A stretch of DNA of 64,000 nucleotides, taken from Brassica napus. Taxonomy: Eukaryota > Streptophyta > Magnoliopsida > Brassicales > Brassicaceae. This document shows positions 34,347 through 45,291 of this stretch, piece by piece. A program made the position numbers and the translations under genes. The notes under the pieces were generated by a model, which was given only the letters and a program-made list of their open reading frames with translations, was not told the origin of the DNA and searched no databases. Numbering within the stretch: the stretch's first letter is position 1; every line of letters begins with the position of its first letter. The DNA lies in assembly GCF_020379485.1 (NCBI RefSeq), contig NC_063442.1, positions 15,436,009-15,500,008 on the forward strand, written 5' to 3'.

Positions 34347-36561
34347 TTTTGATGGTTTCTCTATTAGTCATTTATTTATGTCAATAAAAAACCATAATAA
34401 ATGCTATTTTCAGAAAACATAATAATGTAAAAAACATGATAAATAAAAGTTCTCCTACAAGAGCTTTTTTCAAAATTATTTCCAGTTTTGTTTTTTTTTG
34501 TTAACAGATTATGGTATGGAAGATAAAGCTAGCATCAAAATAATAGCTGAAGTTGATACTAAATTTCATTTATATAACAAATTTTCAGACGAAAATAAAA
34601 TCACTTTTAATGCAAGATGGAAGAATAAACTATGAAGAGTTCTGTGTGATGGACTGATGATGAGAAGTGGTACTACGAAGTGACAAGGGAAACTTCATTC
34701 CAGTCCAAGAAAGAACTAAACATTATTAGATGAATATTTGTTTGCTTGATATCAAATGCACAGGAGGAATCCATGACTTTTTTATGTACATAGATACATA
34801 TATGCATGCATATGTTACCAGCATAATCATTGTGAACTCAACCGTTAATTCAATTAGACATAAATTCAACATCACACATTGACAATCTTCTGAACGCAAA
34901 CTATATGTTCTGGTCCATACTTTCAGCCACTGCACCCATAGCTTTTGTTAGGCCTGGGCGTTCGGGTACCCGTTCGGGTTCGGATTGGGTTTTTCGGATT
35001 TCGGTTCCATTTTGTAATACCTCTTAGGTCCCATTCTAGTAAAGCCTTTTGTGATGATTATTCTACTTCTATGATTTAAGAAGGTGTTAGAAAGTGGTAA
35101 AGACGGTCAATATATAAAGTGTTATCATTAAACTATCTATTAGGTCTTTTATAATTTTGTGTAAACATTATAGAAAAATTGCTAATTATCTTTAAAATAA
35201 CTTTATTGGTTTCACATATAGAAATTACTGAATTAAATAAACACCATAAAAATACAAAAAATCACAAAACTTATAATGCAATAACCTATTTAAAATTTAA
35301 ATTTAGTGTAATGCGTAAAGTTATTTTTGGAAAATATGTTCCCAAAAATAAATACTATATTTATAACTATAGAAAATAACAAAAAAATATTGTAATATCA
35401 TTTCTAAATTAGATAGCAAATGATTTATAAATAATTAATCCGGACGTAACCCGGGAATGCATCTAGTATTATTAATATGTGAAAAACATAAATTATACAT
35501 TTCCCCGTAATTACTTGCAGCAGGACACGTATGTTACACCCAAAAAAATATACGTATGATTTGATATGTATCAGTGTAGTTTTAAAAATAATTGTATAAA
35601 AGTTATATGAAATTGAGTATTGTTTTTATTGGGGTTCAAATAGGTCCAAACGAGCTTGGATCCTAACCTCATACATCACTACTGGCATGCCACAAAATCC
35701 AAACCCAAAACTCCAATTCACAGCAATTTTAATTTTAGAACGTTTTTGGTGGCACTGGCGTTTGTGGCGAATCCTTAGGTCGTGCTTCATATAGCTCAGT
35801 CGCAAATAATTTTAGCCAATCTTAGTTAAGTAACACATTTTAGAAAATATATTTAGTCACTTTGGTAGCCCGGAATATAATTTTCCCTATATATTATGCC
35901 CATGAATGGAGCTAAGCATGGGTAAAAATACCAGAACCATTACACCAAAACAAAAACCATGACCAAAAAGCCAAAACCCCTAAAACTTTCAAATATCAGT
36001 ATGATTCCTATATTTCTATATTTAAAAATAACCAAACTGAACTGAAATCGAATCGAAAACCGAATGAGTACTTGGATATATATAATAATTATATATATAT
36101 ATATATATTTAGTTACACTATATATATAATTATTATATATATATATTTAGTTACACTATATATATATAATTATTATATATATATATAGTGTAACTAAATT
36201 TATATATTTTTAATCTAAAAATATATTAAAAGTATCCGAAAGTATTTGAAAAATCTAAATTATTATAAAGTATCTGAACTATAAAAAAACTACCAGGATA
36301 TTTTTATCCAAAATATTCTAAATTTCTAAGTAATCCAAAATATCAGATTTTTATCTGAATCATCCTTAGTTATTCAATATTTTATCCAAAAATACCGAAG
36401 TTTGACCCAAATTATCCAAACTACCCAAAATAACTGAACCGAACCAAATGAAATCAAAATTTTCTAATTATTTTCCGGTTTCTAATTTTACTATCCGAAT
36501 CCAAACAAAAAATATGTCAAGTAGTAAATAGATCCTCTAACCCCCTAACCAAACTACCCAA
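34347..36561. other. AT-rich region with decayed repeat DNA
   Basis: No gene seen. At 34953-34985 a GGGTACCCGTTCGGGTTCGG motif, and across about 35930-36500 many CCAAA/CCGAAC-type words, look like ends of a degenerate repetitive element. A probable Helitron 3' end (CCGG-containing weak hairpin, CTAG at 35463-35466, plus strand) is present without a clear 5' partner. Confidence 0.4.
36078..36200. repeat. TA-rich minisatellite with inverted copy
   Basis: A unit of about 40 bp, made of ATATATAATTATTATATATAT plus TTTAGTTACACTA, is repeated about two and a half times, and the last block ends in the inverted word TAGTGTAACTAAA. The whole tract can fold into long hairpins. Confidence 0.8.
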
Positions 36562-36570
36562 TATCTAAAA

Positions 36571-36899
36571 GAGAAATTTCCTAAGATAGACCTAATTTTT
36601 TTTTGTCACAAATATAAACCTTAAAAATAAAAATGACCAAGATAGACTTAGATGTTTTATCAAAAGAAGAAAATATACACTTATAACCCTAAGGTTAATT
36701 AATCTAGACATTATGGTTTAGAGTTAAAGAGTAGGTTTTAGAGTTTAGGGTTTAGAGTTAAATAGTGGGATTTTGGGGATAGGATTTCAAATTTTAAAAA
36801 TTAAAATTTTTAAAACGAAAAATGCTATTTTGGTTATTTAGGTTTTTGGGTCTATTTTTATGATAAAAACTTAAAAGAATCTATTAGAAAAAATTGCCC
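36571..36899. mobile_element. Mutator-like MITE (329 bp)
   Basis: The ends GAGAAATTTCCTAAGATAGA and, inverted, GGGCAATTTTTTCTAATAGA are similar inverted repeats. Flanking 9-bp direct repeats TATCTAAAA (36562-36570) and TATCCAAAA (36900-36908), one mismatch, fit the 9-bp duplication of Mutator-like elements. The middle contains a degenerate GAGTTTAGGGTTTAGAG stretch. No ORF. Confidence 0.65.
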
Positions 36900-36908
36900 T
36901 ATCCAAAA

Positions 36909-37162
36909 TGTGCATGTCTAAATGTAGCCTTTTAGAACGCTAGATGCTCATGTGCCTGAAGGATTTGAGTCATCATGGACCAAATGGTACAACACACGAG
37001 CTTCCAATTTCTTGCTTTCTAACTTAATATTGTTTGCTCAAATATTTTGTTCCATGCGATAGGTATATCAACTCGAAGCAACCATGCAGGCGTTAGGATC
37101 CAAGAACATGAATAAAAGAAACTCTGTTATTTTTTCATATTCAGAATATATATATATATATA
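36909..37162. other. Short intergenic spacer
   Basis: Nothing recognised; a (TA)n run ends just before the Helitron at 37163. Confidence 0.4.
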
Positions 37163-38555
37163 TCCCACTATATAAAAGGGACTATTTTTAAGCTTCCTAA
37201 AGCTAGCCACATGCTCAAAATAATCAGGGCCAATCAAATTGCCACGTCACTGCCAGATTAGGCTTCAAATTAAAATCACGATCGGGCTTCCTGTGCGCTA
37301 ACTCATTCTCCGACTCCGTATTTTTGTTTTGCGCCATCAGCCGAAGTGAAGCCAAACTCAGATAATTCACTTTCACCCAGCCCAGCCCATTAATCCCATC
37401 AATCTGATAATTCACTTTATCCCAGCCCAGCCCATTAACCCTAATCTACGTATTGTTGAGACTCAAGCCAAAGCGCACACAGCTTTCTCATCCTCTGAAT
37501 AACCTAATCGCCGTCTCCCCCATTTACCTTTCTCTCATGACGACCCATCTCGAAGCCCATTCCCGAGCCACTCTCTCATAAGCATAATCCCGTGTTCTAA
37601 ACATCCCGTGTTAAATTTTTTAAAACACTCATATCTTAGAAATAGTTTAGAAAATATCTTTATATAAATGTTTTTTTCTTGAATAATATTTAATTATAAT
37701 TTTTTGTATCTTTTTAACTTTTATAATAAAATTATTGTTTTCAGATAGCTACAAAATATAAATAAGAATTATCTTATTTTAAAATTTTTGGATAATTTAT
37801 TATATTATTTTAAAATCATTTATTTAATATTAATATAACATATAAATTTTATATGATTTCCCACTATATAAAAGGGACTATTTTTAAGCTTCCTAAAGCT
37901 AGCCACATGCTCAAAATAATCAGGGCCAATCAAATTGCCACGTCACTGCCAGATTAGGCTTCAAATTAAAATCACGATCGGGCTTCCTGTGCGCTAACTC
38001 ATTCTCCGACTCCGTATTTTTGTTTTGCGCCATCAGCCGAAGTGAAGCCAAACTCAGATAATTCACTTTCACCCAGCCCAGCCCATTAATCCCATCAATC
38101 TGATAATTCACTTTATCCCAGCCCAGTCCATTAACCCTAATCTACGTATTGTTGAGACTCAAGCCAAAGCGCACACAGCTTTCTCATCCTCTGAATAACC
38201 TAATCGCCGTCTCCCCCATTTACCTTTCTCTCATGACGACCCATCTCGAAGCCCATTCCCGAGCCACTCTCTCATAAGCATAATCATGTGTTCTAAACAT
38301 CCCGTGTTAAATTTTTTAAAACACTCATATCTTAGAAATAGTTTAGAAAATATCTTTATATAAATGTTTTTTTCTTGAATAATATTTAATTATAATTTTT
38401 TGTATCTTTTTAACTTTTATAATAAAATTATTGTTTTCAGATAGCTACAAAATATAAATAAGAATTATCTTATTTTAAATTTTTTTGATAATTTTATTAT
38501 ATTATTTTAAAATCATTTATTTAATATTAATATAACATATAAATTTTATATGATT
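37163..38555 (+). repeat. Tandem duplication of a 696-bp Helitron 5' end
   Basis: 37163-37858 and 37859-38555 are nearly identical (a handful of substitutions and one 1-nt indel seen by eye). Both units start TCCCACTATATAAAAGGG and end AAATTTTATATGATT. The second TC end is preceded by T rather than the A expected of an independent insertion, so this looks like an internal duplication. An identical 63-codon minus-strand ORF occurs in each copy but resembles no protein. Confidence 0.93.
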
Positions 38556-39229
38556 AAAATAAAATTCGTTTTTAATTATATATAAAATTCATTAAGGGTA
38601 TTCTTTTAATTAACACATTAGCGAATCAGTTAGAAATTAATAATAAATCAATAACCTATCTAAAAGTCTAAAACCTAATAAAATATGACAAATAAGAATA
38701 ACTAACTAAATTTTAATATAAAATAGAAATTTAATATTACTAATAAAAAATTCATTTTTAATATATATATATATAATATTAATTAAGGGTATTTTTAAAT
38801 TAATAAATTAGTGACTTAGCTAAAAATAAATAATAAATCAGTGATTTAGCGAAAACCTAATAAAAACATGACAAATAAGTAAATTTACTAAAATTATGGA
38901 TAATATAAAATATAATTGATTCTTTAATACAAAATTAAAATAAGAGTTTTGTTAAATAAAACATAAGTTTGCCGTATCGGTCTAACAAAAAAAATAATCA
39001 TTAATAGTGTCGTAGGAATTATGTTTTTCCCATTAGCGAATAAAATTGAAGCATAGTGTTGGAGGATAACTCAACGTGTAGACAAGATTATGGAGATTGA
39101 CATGGGAGTTGAGGTAACGGACACAACTGTTCTTTCGCAAAGAAACGCTCCTGCTAGACATCCTGGATAAATGAAAGAGACATATCTTGACTTGGCTTTG
39201 TGTTAATGGATGGTGACTTTCCAATGCTG

Positions 39230-39595
39230 TTTGGAGTAAGGACCGATATACACGCACCAAATCACCACTGTAAGCGGAAGCTGAAGGTTTGCTATGGGCA
39301 ATGCAAGTGATACTGAAGTTTAGACACAGAGAGATGGTCTTTCAATCGACTGTGAACAACTGGTTATGCTTATTCAAAAGGAGAAAGATTGGCCTGTGTT
39401 GGACTCGGAGCTCAACGAAATACAGGCTGTATCTAAAGAATTTTCTGAACTTTCTATTGCTTATATTCCTAGAGCTTTAAAATTCCGTATGAATAGCCTA
39501 GCAAAAGGTGTCCGATCACGCGCATCTCAATCAGCTTTTGTAAACCCTTTTGCACCAAGTTGGCTAGCCCCACAAGCTAGCATGAGGATGTCAAA
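39230..39595 (+). pseudogene. RNase H (RVT_3) remnant inside Helitron A
   Basis: Reads AEAEGLLWAMQVILKFRHRE, then after a frameshift near 39350 SDCEQLVMLIQKEKDWPVLD and later IAYIPRALKFRMNSLAKGVR. These are the second half of the RNase H-like domain of LINE ORF2 or of related stand-alone host proteins. A stop precedes the AEAEG motif. It is separate from the LINE at 54855-57414, though similar (LLWAMECMRN there). Confidence 0.65.
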
Positions 39596-39999
39596 AAAGA
39601 GAATAAAGTTAAAAGTGAAACTAAATATCTCAATGAACAAATTTATCAGAAGTCCATATTTATGTGGATGTCTATATAGGACAAACAATTTTTTTAGACA
39701 ATTATAGAATATAGTCACGAAAATCAATCCTAATATATATAATTTAAAAAAACCATCAAAATTTTCAATATTACACCAAATAAGAATATAAAGACCAACT
39801 ATATTCTCTTTATGTATAATGTGTTGTGGTAAGATTCAAAAAAATTAACTTACTTTACAGTAAGGAAAAACTAGATTTTTAATTCCAAATTTACAATAAA
39901 AACATAACATTTTATAAAACTAAACAATTGACATAATAGTACAAAAATATGAAAAAAAAAACAAAATACTATCCGCGCGTAGCGCGGACAAGGACCTAG

Positions 40000-42900
40000 T
40001 CTATAATAATAAAACACAGTTTTCTCTCACCTCCTTGCGCCACGTCATCACGGAGGGAGGGGCATTCGCCGACACGTGTCAACACCTAAAGCTGTTTGCG
40101 ATTTTTGGTTTTCTGTTGGGTCTCATAATACATTGATATGATCTGGGCTTTTATTTCTTTTGCACATTTAGCCCAAACCGGAAGCCCAAAGTTGAACACA
40201 TATGTTGAAAATCCACGTGCATTAGGGTTCCTCCCTCTACCGTCTTCTTCTAGCGCCGCGAACTCAACCATGAAAACACACAGAAGCCTAAAGCGTAACG
40301 TCTCCACCATCCGTTCGTTACTCCGTGTTACCCGTAGTTAATCCACTCCTTTCACTAGAAGCAATCAATCTACCTCTTCGTATCCCACCGTAACCGGCTT
40401 CAGCTTCAGCTATAATTATGGCATCCCAACTTCCTGCAATGTACAGTTCATCTCAAACGAAATTTATTGACAGAGCGAAAGCGAAGTAGGAGGAAGATGC
40501 TGATGCTGAGCATCTCGATTTCAACAAGTTAGACCTGGTGAAGAATCTGAACAGGATACGTTTCGCCTGCCAACTGAAGAGGTAACAAATCTTGGTTCCT
40601 TCCGTGAGAATGAGACAAGAACTAAATGCTGTTTTGTAATGTGTCCAGGAGCTTGAAGAAGAATCTCGTGGGCCACCTGATCTTCCTCTACCACAAAGTA
40701 GAATCAAAGAGAGACAGTAACATTTCTCAAAGTTTGTTTCTTTATATACTGTTGAATGTTTGTATAATAGTCATTTCATGTTTCTTTCGGTTGTTAGAGC
40801 TCTGTCGAATTTTAACGGTCTGAGACCAAAGGGAACGAGCAGGAAAGATTGCGCTGAACAGCTCAAATCTGATCTTGCTTCTTATTATGGCTATAGTCTT
40901 CTTATTGGAACTTTGTTTGAGGTTTATTTACTCTCTCTTTTCTTTTATTTCAAGTTCTTTTTTTTATGTTGCCAATGCTCTCTACTTATGGAGGTTGAAT
41001 TGGGGTTTTCTCATGCAGCTGTTTCCTCCTGTTGAACTTATGGAAATACTTAAAGCCTTTGATAAGCAAATGCCTTCATCTATCTGGACAAACACACTTA
41101 AGGTGATCTTGGTTCTGATATATCCTTGGTTATAGCTTATGTCTTTTTGTTTTTATGCAAGCGTGATGTTTGTTTTGTTTTTAGACTCGGAGACGGGATC
41201 TTGCTGATGCACTTTTGAACAGAGGAGTCAATCCAGACCCATTAAGCAAGTGGTCAAAAGTAAGTTGTGCTCTTAGATTGTTTCTCATATTTTATGATTG
41301 TTCCATAGTTAACATGTTATACGTATTGTAGCTCGGACTTGTAGTTTATGATTCACAAGTGCCAATCGGTGCCACTCCTGAAATTTGGCTGGTTACTACA
41401 TGGTTAGTGATCTTCTGACCCGTGTATGCTTTGATTTTGGGAAGCCTGTAATGTCAAGAAAGGAGGAGCACTTGTGGGGTTGATACATGCGATTAAAATT
41501 GTTTATGAACTTCATATAAAAAGTGGGATTCAATCTGATGCCTTATGAGGTATTTGGGAGCAAATAATGGGAATATGCAGAAGGCGCTCTCCACTGCGAT
41601 GTTAATATATCAATCCATCTGATTGTTTAATCTAAAGTTTGTCACCAAAGTCAACAATCTACTTTTTTCCTTTGTCGTTTGTATAGTATGAGTTAAACAT
41701 GTGAAGATATATGATCAACTTATTCAGTTTTGATTATAATGTATATTAAGAACTTTAGTGCGTTTCAGCAAAAATTGACTTTGGAAGATCAAAACAAGCA
41801 TTTCTCTACAACCAGAGAAGGGCTTAATATACAATACGCTGCATTATCTATATCTGTTTTTCTTTATCATATCACCATCAACTAACTTGAGTGGATTACT
41901 GGTACTTTCCAAAACCAGATCTTCCAGAACTGATACTCGCCCAAGAATACTTTGATAGCAACCGAACTTCTTCTAATTGAACTTACGTATATAAAAACAA
42001 ATCAAATTTGTAATTGACTATCAAAAGTTTGGAAAGAAACAAAACTTTTTTATATTTTAGTGGAATCAATCCTAAATTAACATCAACGTCATTATCCTCT
42101 AAGAAACACAAACCTCTTTAGATATTTTTAATTTGTTATCTACATAGCTATTTAATATTCACAAATTGTTATCTTAAGAAATGATAATTGTCTGCAATAA
42201 AATGGAAGTGATAATCACGTGAATAATAGAACCTGAAAGGTTGCAGGAAGCTGAAATCATGCTTGATTAAGATAATCAAATCAAATTACTAATGTAAAGA
42301 GGCACACTAAATGCCTATAAAAATGAATAGCTGGATTACTACAAGATCTATATATAGTCTTATGAATCAGTTATTTTATTATTATAGTTAAAGATCTATA
42401 GTCTTATGAATTAATACAAGAAATATAAAATTATACACTATTTTTAATATATATATTTTATATTTTTTTGGAAATTCGTTACATTTTTTGGAAAATTCAA
42501 AATTTAGAAAAAAATTGTTTGATCATATTATTAACATAGTTCATTTGGTTTTCAAAATATCAACATATATAGATTCAAACAAACATGTATATCTATAAAG
42601 AATAATAGTTACTATTAGGTTTTAATGTTGCTTAGCTAACTTAAAATAATTTATTAATAATAGATTCGCTGTTTTCCACCGTTTCAATTTATAATTTGAG
42701 AAACTAAAAGAAGATGATAGTGTTATTGGATTCAATAAATTAGCGTACAAAAACAATTATATATTTAATGTGTTAAATATAAGCAACAACTGTTTTAAAT
42801 AATAATTCAATATATATAACTACTAAAATTAAAGTATACAAATAATAAATAATTAAATTTTCGTGATTTTTAATGATGAAATAAATATATGATATGTAAA

Positions 42901-43931
42901 AAGAAAAATAAAATAAAAATTTAAAAGTTATTATTATTTTTAATTGAATATAAAATAAATATTTAAGATTCGCAGGAAAACATATTTCTTAACTATATTC
43001 AAAAAACACAAAAAGAACAAATTAGATGGTATTAAATACTTTAGTCAACAAGTACAACTCAAACGAAAGCATTGATAGCTACGATGGAAACTCTTCAGAC
43101 AAAGACCCGGACGTCTATTTAAAAAACCTTAGCCTACAATATTTTTCAGCGGAACCACTCAGGATAATGAATCAATACATTTAGTTAATTAATCAATGTT
43201 GAGATAATGACAATCCATAAACTCATTACACCGAGGGGTTAAATCAATACTTCTTCCATCTCAATCTCTTAAAAAACTCTGATAATGATACATATCTTTA
43301 TGATATATTAATGTTACGCATAGACAATTTTGAAGAGGAAAAAGAAATTTTGAATAAACTATCATGAGAAAATAATCAATTCAAATCCGATCAATGTAAG
43401 AGCATGATTAAGAATTTATTTACTCGATTCATAGTTTTTTTGAAGCCAAAGTATTTAACCAATAACTGACACAATAAAACTCCCAACAAATTGCCACATC
43501 TTTGACATAAACAAAGTAGGTGAAGACTCTTACAACTAAAAGAGGATGAAACAATTTATTATCTTCCTTTAAACAAGATAATCACAAAAACAAACACAAG
43601 CATTTACATTTTAATATCAACTTTATTTTATGTTTCAGTTTCAAATGAATTTACTTTGTTATGGCTATCAACTTTTTATTCTACTTTTATTAAATCAAGC
43701 AGTCACAATCACTTATATTTTTTTACATTGATCTAAACAACTTCAAAACAAAGTAATACACTACTATCGCTAATCACTATCAAATAGATAATAAAAAAAT
43801 ATCATTCTTTTTCAACATATATTCATCTTTATATTTTGAACATATTTTTTTACTAAGACCATAAAATAAATTATAATTTTATTTAAGTATAAAATAGACG
43901 AACCCGGCGCGTAGCGCCGGAAGACCACTAG
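40000..43931 (+). mobile_element. Helitron B, carrying NOP2 exons (3932 bp)
   Basis: Begins TCTATAATAATAAAACACAG directly after the CTAG of Helitron A and ends with hairpin CCGGCGC-GTA-GCGCCGG, an AAGACCA spacer and CTAG (43928-43931) before T. Internal GCCACGTCATCAC near the 5' end is shared in type with other Helitrons in the window. It carries a multi-exon host gene fragment (40474-41402). The rest (about 41403-43900) is AT-rich with nothing recognised. Confidence 0.82.
40474..41402 (+). pseudogene. Captured NOP2/NSUN1-type rRNA (cytosine-C5) methyltransferase exons
   Basis: At least six pieces collinear with plant NOP2 (OLI2) are present. About 40474-40590 holds AKAK-EEDADAE and, out of frame, FRLPTEE. 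40649-40718 reads ELEEESRGPPDLPLPQ. 40798-40920 reads LSNFNGLRPKGTSRKDCAEQ and DLASYYGY. 41019-41102 reads LFPPVELMEILKAFDKQMPS and TNTLK. 41185-41259 reads TRRRDLADALLNRGVNPDPL. 41332-41402 reads LGLVVYDSQVPIGATPE. The last exons are bounded by GT donors and AG acceptors, so DNA was captured with introns. The SAM-binding and catalytic cysteine region downstream is missing and the 5' pieces are frame-broken. NOP2 methylates 25S rRNA in the nucleolus; this copy cannot. Confidence 0.88.
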
Positions 43932-44179
43932 TATATATATAAGAGAAAAAGATACAATGCAGTTAATTAATTTACCCAAAAAGAGAAAAAACACTATAGT
44001 ATAAGCAGAGAAAAGAGCGACTCGACTAAAAAAACACAAGTTACTGTAAAATAAGTCTTTATCTACCTAAAGGAACAATCTCTTCTTCGTTCTAGCAAAA
44101 AAATCTCGCAAGTGAAGCTTTTTGAGGAATTTCGGGTTGGTAGCAACATCTTTAACTCTCATTTAATCAACCGGTAAAT
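43932..44179. other. Spacer or LINE 5' leader
   Basis: AT-rich sequence after Helitron B passing into CT-rich sequence; the last 100 bp may be the 5' untranslated part of the LINE-derived element that follows. Confidence 0.35.
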
Positions 44180-45290
44180 GTGGCGGACGAAACGAGAGAG
44201 GCGCGGAAGCCAACAGTTCCAAGCACGAGGAAGCCAATGATTCGCCTAGATTTTCCAAGACTGTTAGAAGTATGCTTCAGCTCAGAGATCAGTTACACTT
44301 CTTCCTTCGATGCAGCATTGGTGATGGTAGTACTGCCTTGTTTTGGTATGACTGTTGGACTGAGTTAGGTCCTTTATGCCTTATCTTTGGCTCTTCGGGG
44401 CCTCGGTCGTTAAGGATTCCCCGCTCTGCGACGGTGTCACAGGCAGTACGCAATGGGAACTGGAACATCCCTCCCGCACGCTCGGAAACAGCGGTGACTC
44501 TCCAAATTGTTCTATCAACCATGGCAGTCCCGTTAGAGGACAATGGTCCAGATTTTTATTCTTGGAGAAATCGCTCGGGTGGTTTCAGCAAATCGTTCTC
44601 CTCCCGAGTCACTTGGGAAAGGATCCGTAACCCATCGCCACCGGTCCATTGGCACTCGACCGTATGGTTTAAAGAGGAGATTCCACGATGCTCCTTCATC
44701 ACCTGGACTGCCTTCCTTGGAAGGTTACCTACAAGAGACCGCTTAATATCCTGGGGATTGGTTGTCCAGCCAGGTTGTGTTCTTTGTGCTAATGCTGATG
44801 AATCTATCAGTCATTTATTCTTTCAATGTCCATTTGCGGCTGCTACTTGGTCTCGTTTCTGTGGCAGGTACATGGCGTCTTCGCCAGCATCGCTCCAGGA
44901 AGTCTCCAGTCTGTGCCAACAGCTCCAGCAATCCCCAACTCCGCGAGCTGTTCCCGTCTTGAAGCTCTTAAACCAAGTCATCATCTACTACCTTTGGTAT
45001 GAGCGTAATGCCCGTATCTTCAGAGGAGAGTCTTCGACTCAAGAGGCCTTCTTTAGAGTGGTGGATCGTCGTATGAGGGATAGGCTTCTATCTCTGTCTC
45101 TTCGGTCTAGCACTGCTCCGTCGCCTTCTTTGCTTGAGTTGTATTTCTGCTTCATCTCCCCCTATAGTTAACTTCTACTCTCTCTTTATTTCTCTAAGTT
45201 CTCTGCTCTTTTCCTTTTGTAATAAGCTGTGTTTTCCAGCAATGTAAAACTCAAAAAAGTGGTATAAATCTTAACATTTAGACCAAAAAA
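44180..45290 (+). pseudogene. LINE ORF2 C-terminal fragment with poly(A)
   Basis: The 299-codon frame 44272-45171 carries the C-terminal region of L1-type plant ORF2: GDGSTALFWYDCWTELGPL, SGPRSLRIP, then the zf-RVT domain WFKEEIPRCSFITWTAFLGR with L-TRDRLISWG and a C-x2-C...H-x4-C cluster (CVLCANADESISHLFFQCPF). The end of the frame carries IIYYLWYERNARIF. A 3' untranslated tail ends in nine A at 45282-45290, right against the EMP70 remnant. Reverse transcriptase and endonuclease are missing. A short upstream frame (44180, MADETREARKPTVP) may be an ORF1 start joined by an internal deletion. No target duplication was found. Confidence 0.75.
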
Positions 45291-45291
45291 A

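Larger units (their letters stand above)
37163..39999 (+). mobile_element. Helitron A with duplicated 5' end (2837 bp)
   Basis: Starts TCCCACTATATAAAAGGG after A (37162). It ends with hairpin CCGCGC-GTA-GCGCGG (39973-39987), spacer and CTAG (39996-39999). The first 696 bp are repeated immediately in tandem. Near the right end is an RNase H remnant (39230-39595). The 3' end abuts the next Helitron with no spacer. No RepHel ORF. Confidence 0.82.

Noticed and set aside
36720..36760. Telomere-like TTTAGGG repeat
   Set aside because: Only one exact heptamer sits in degenerate GAGTTTAGGGTTTAGAG sequence inside a MITE-like element; it is not an interstitial telomere array.
37224..38111. Two identical 63-codon minus-strand ORFs as a conserved gene pair
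   Set aside because: Their identity comes from the 696-bp duplication; the peptide resembles nothing known.
40449..41402. Working NOP2 gene
   Set aside because: The 5' pieces are out of frame, the catalytic half is absent and the region lies inside a Helitron.
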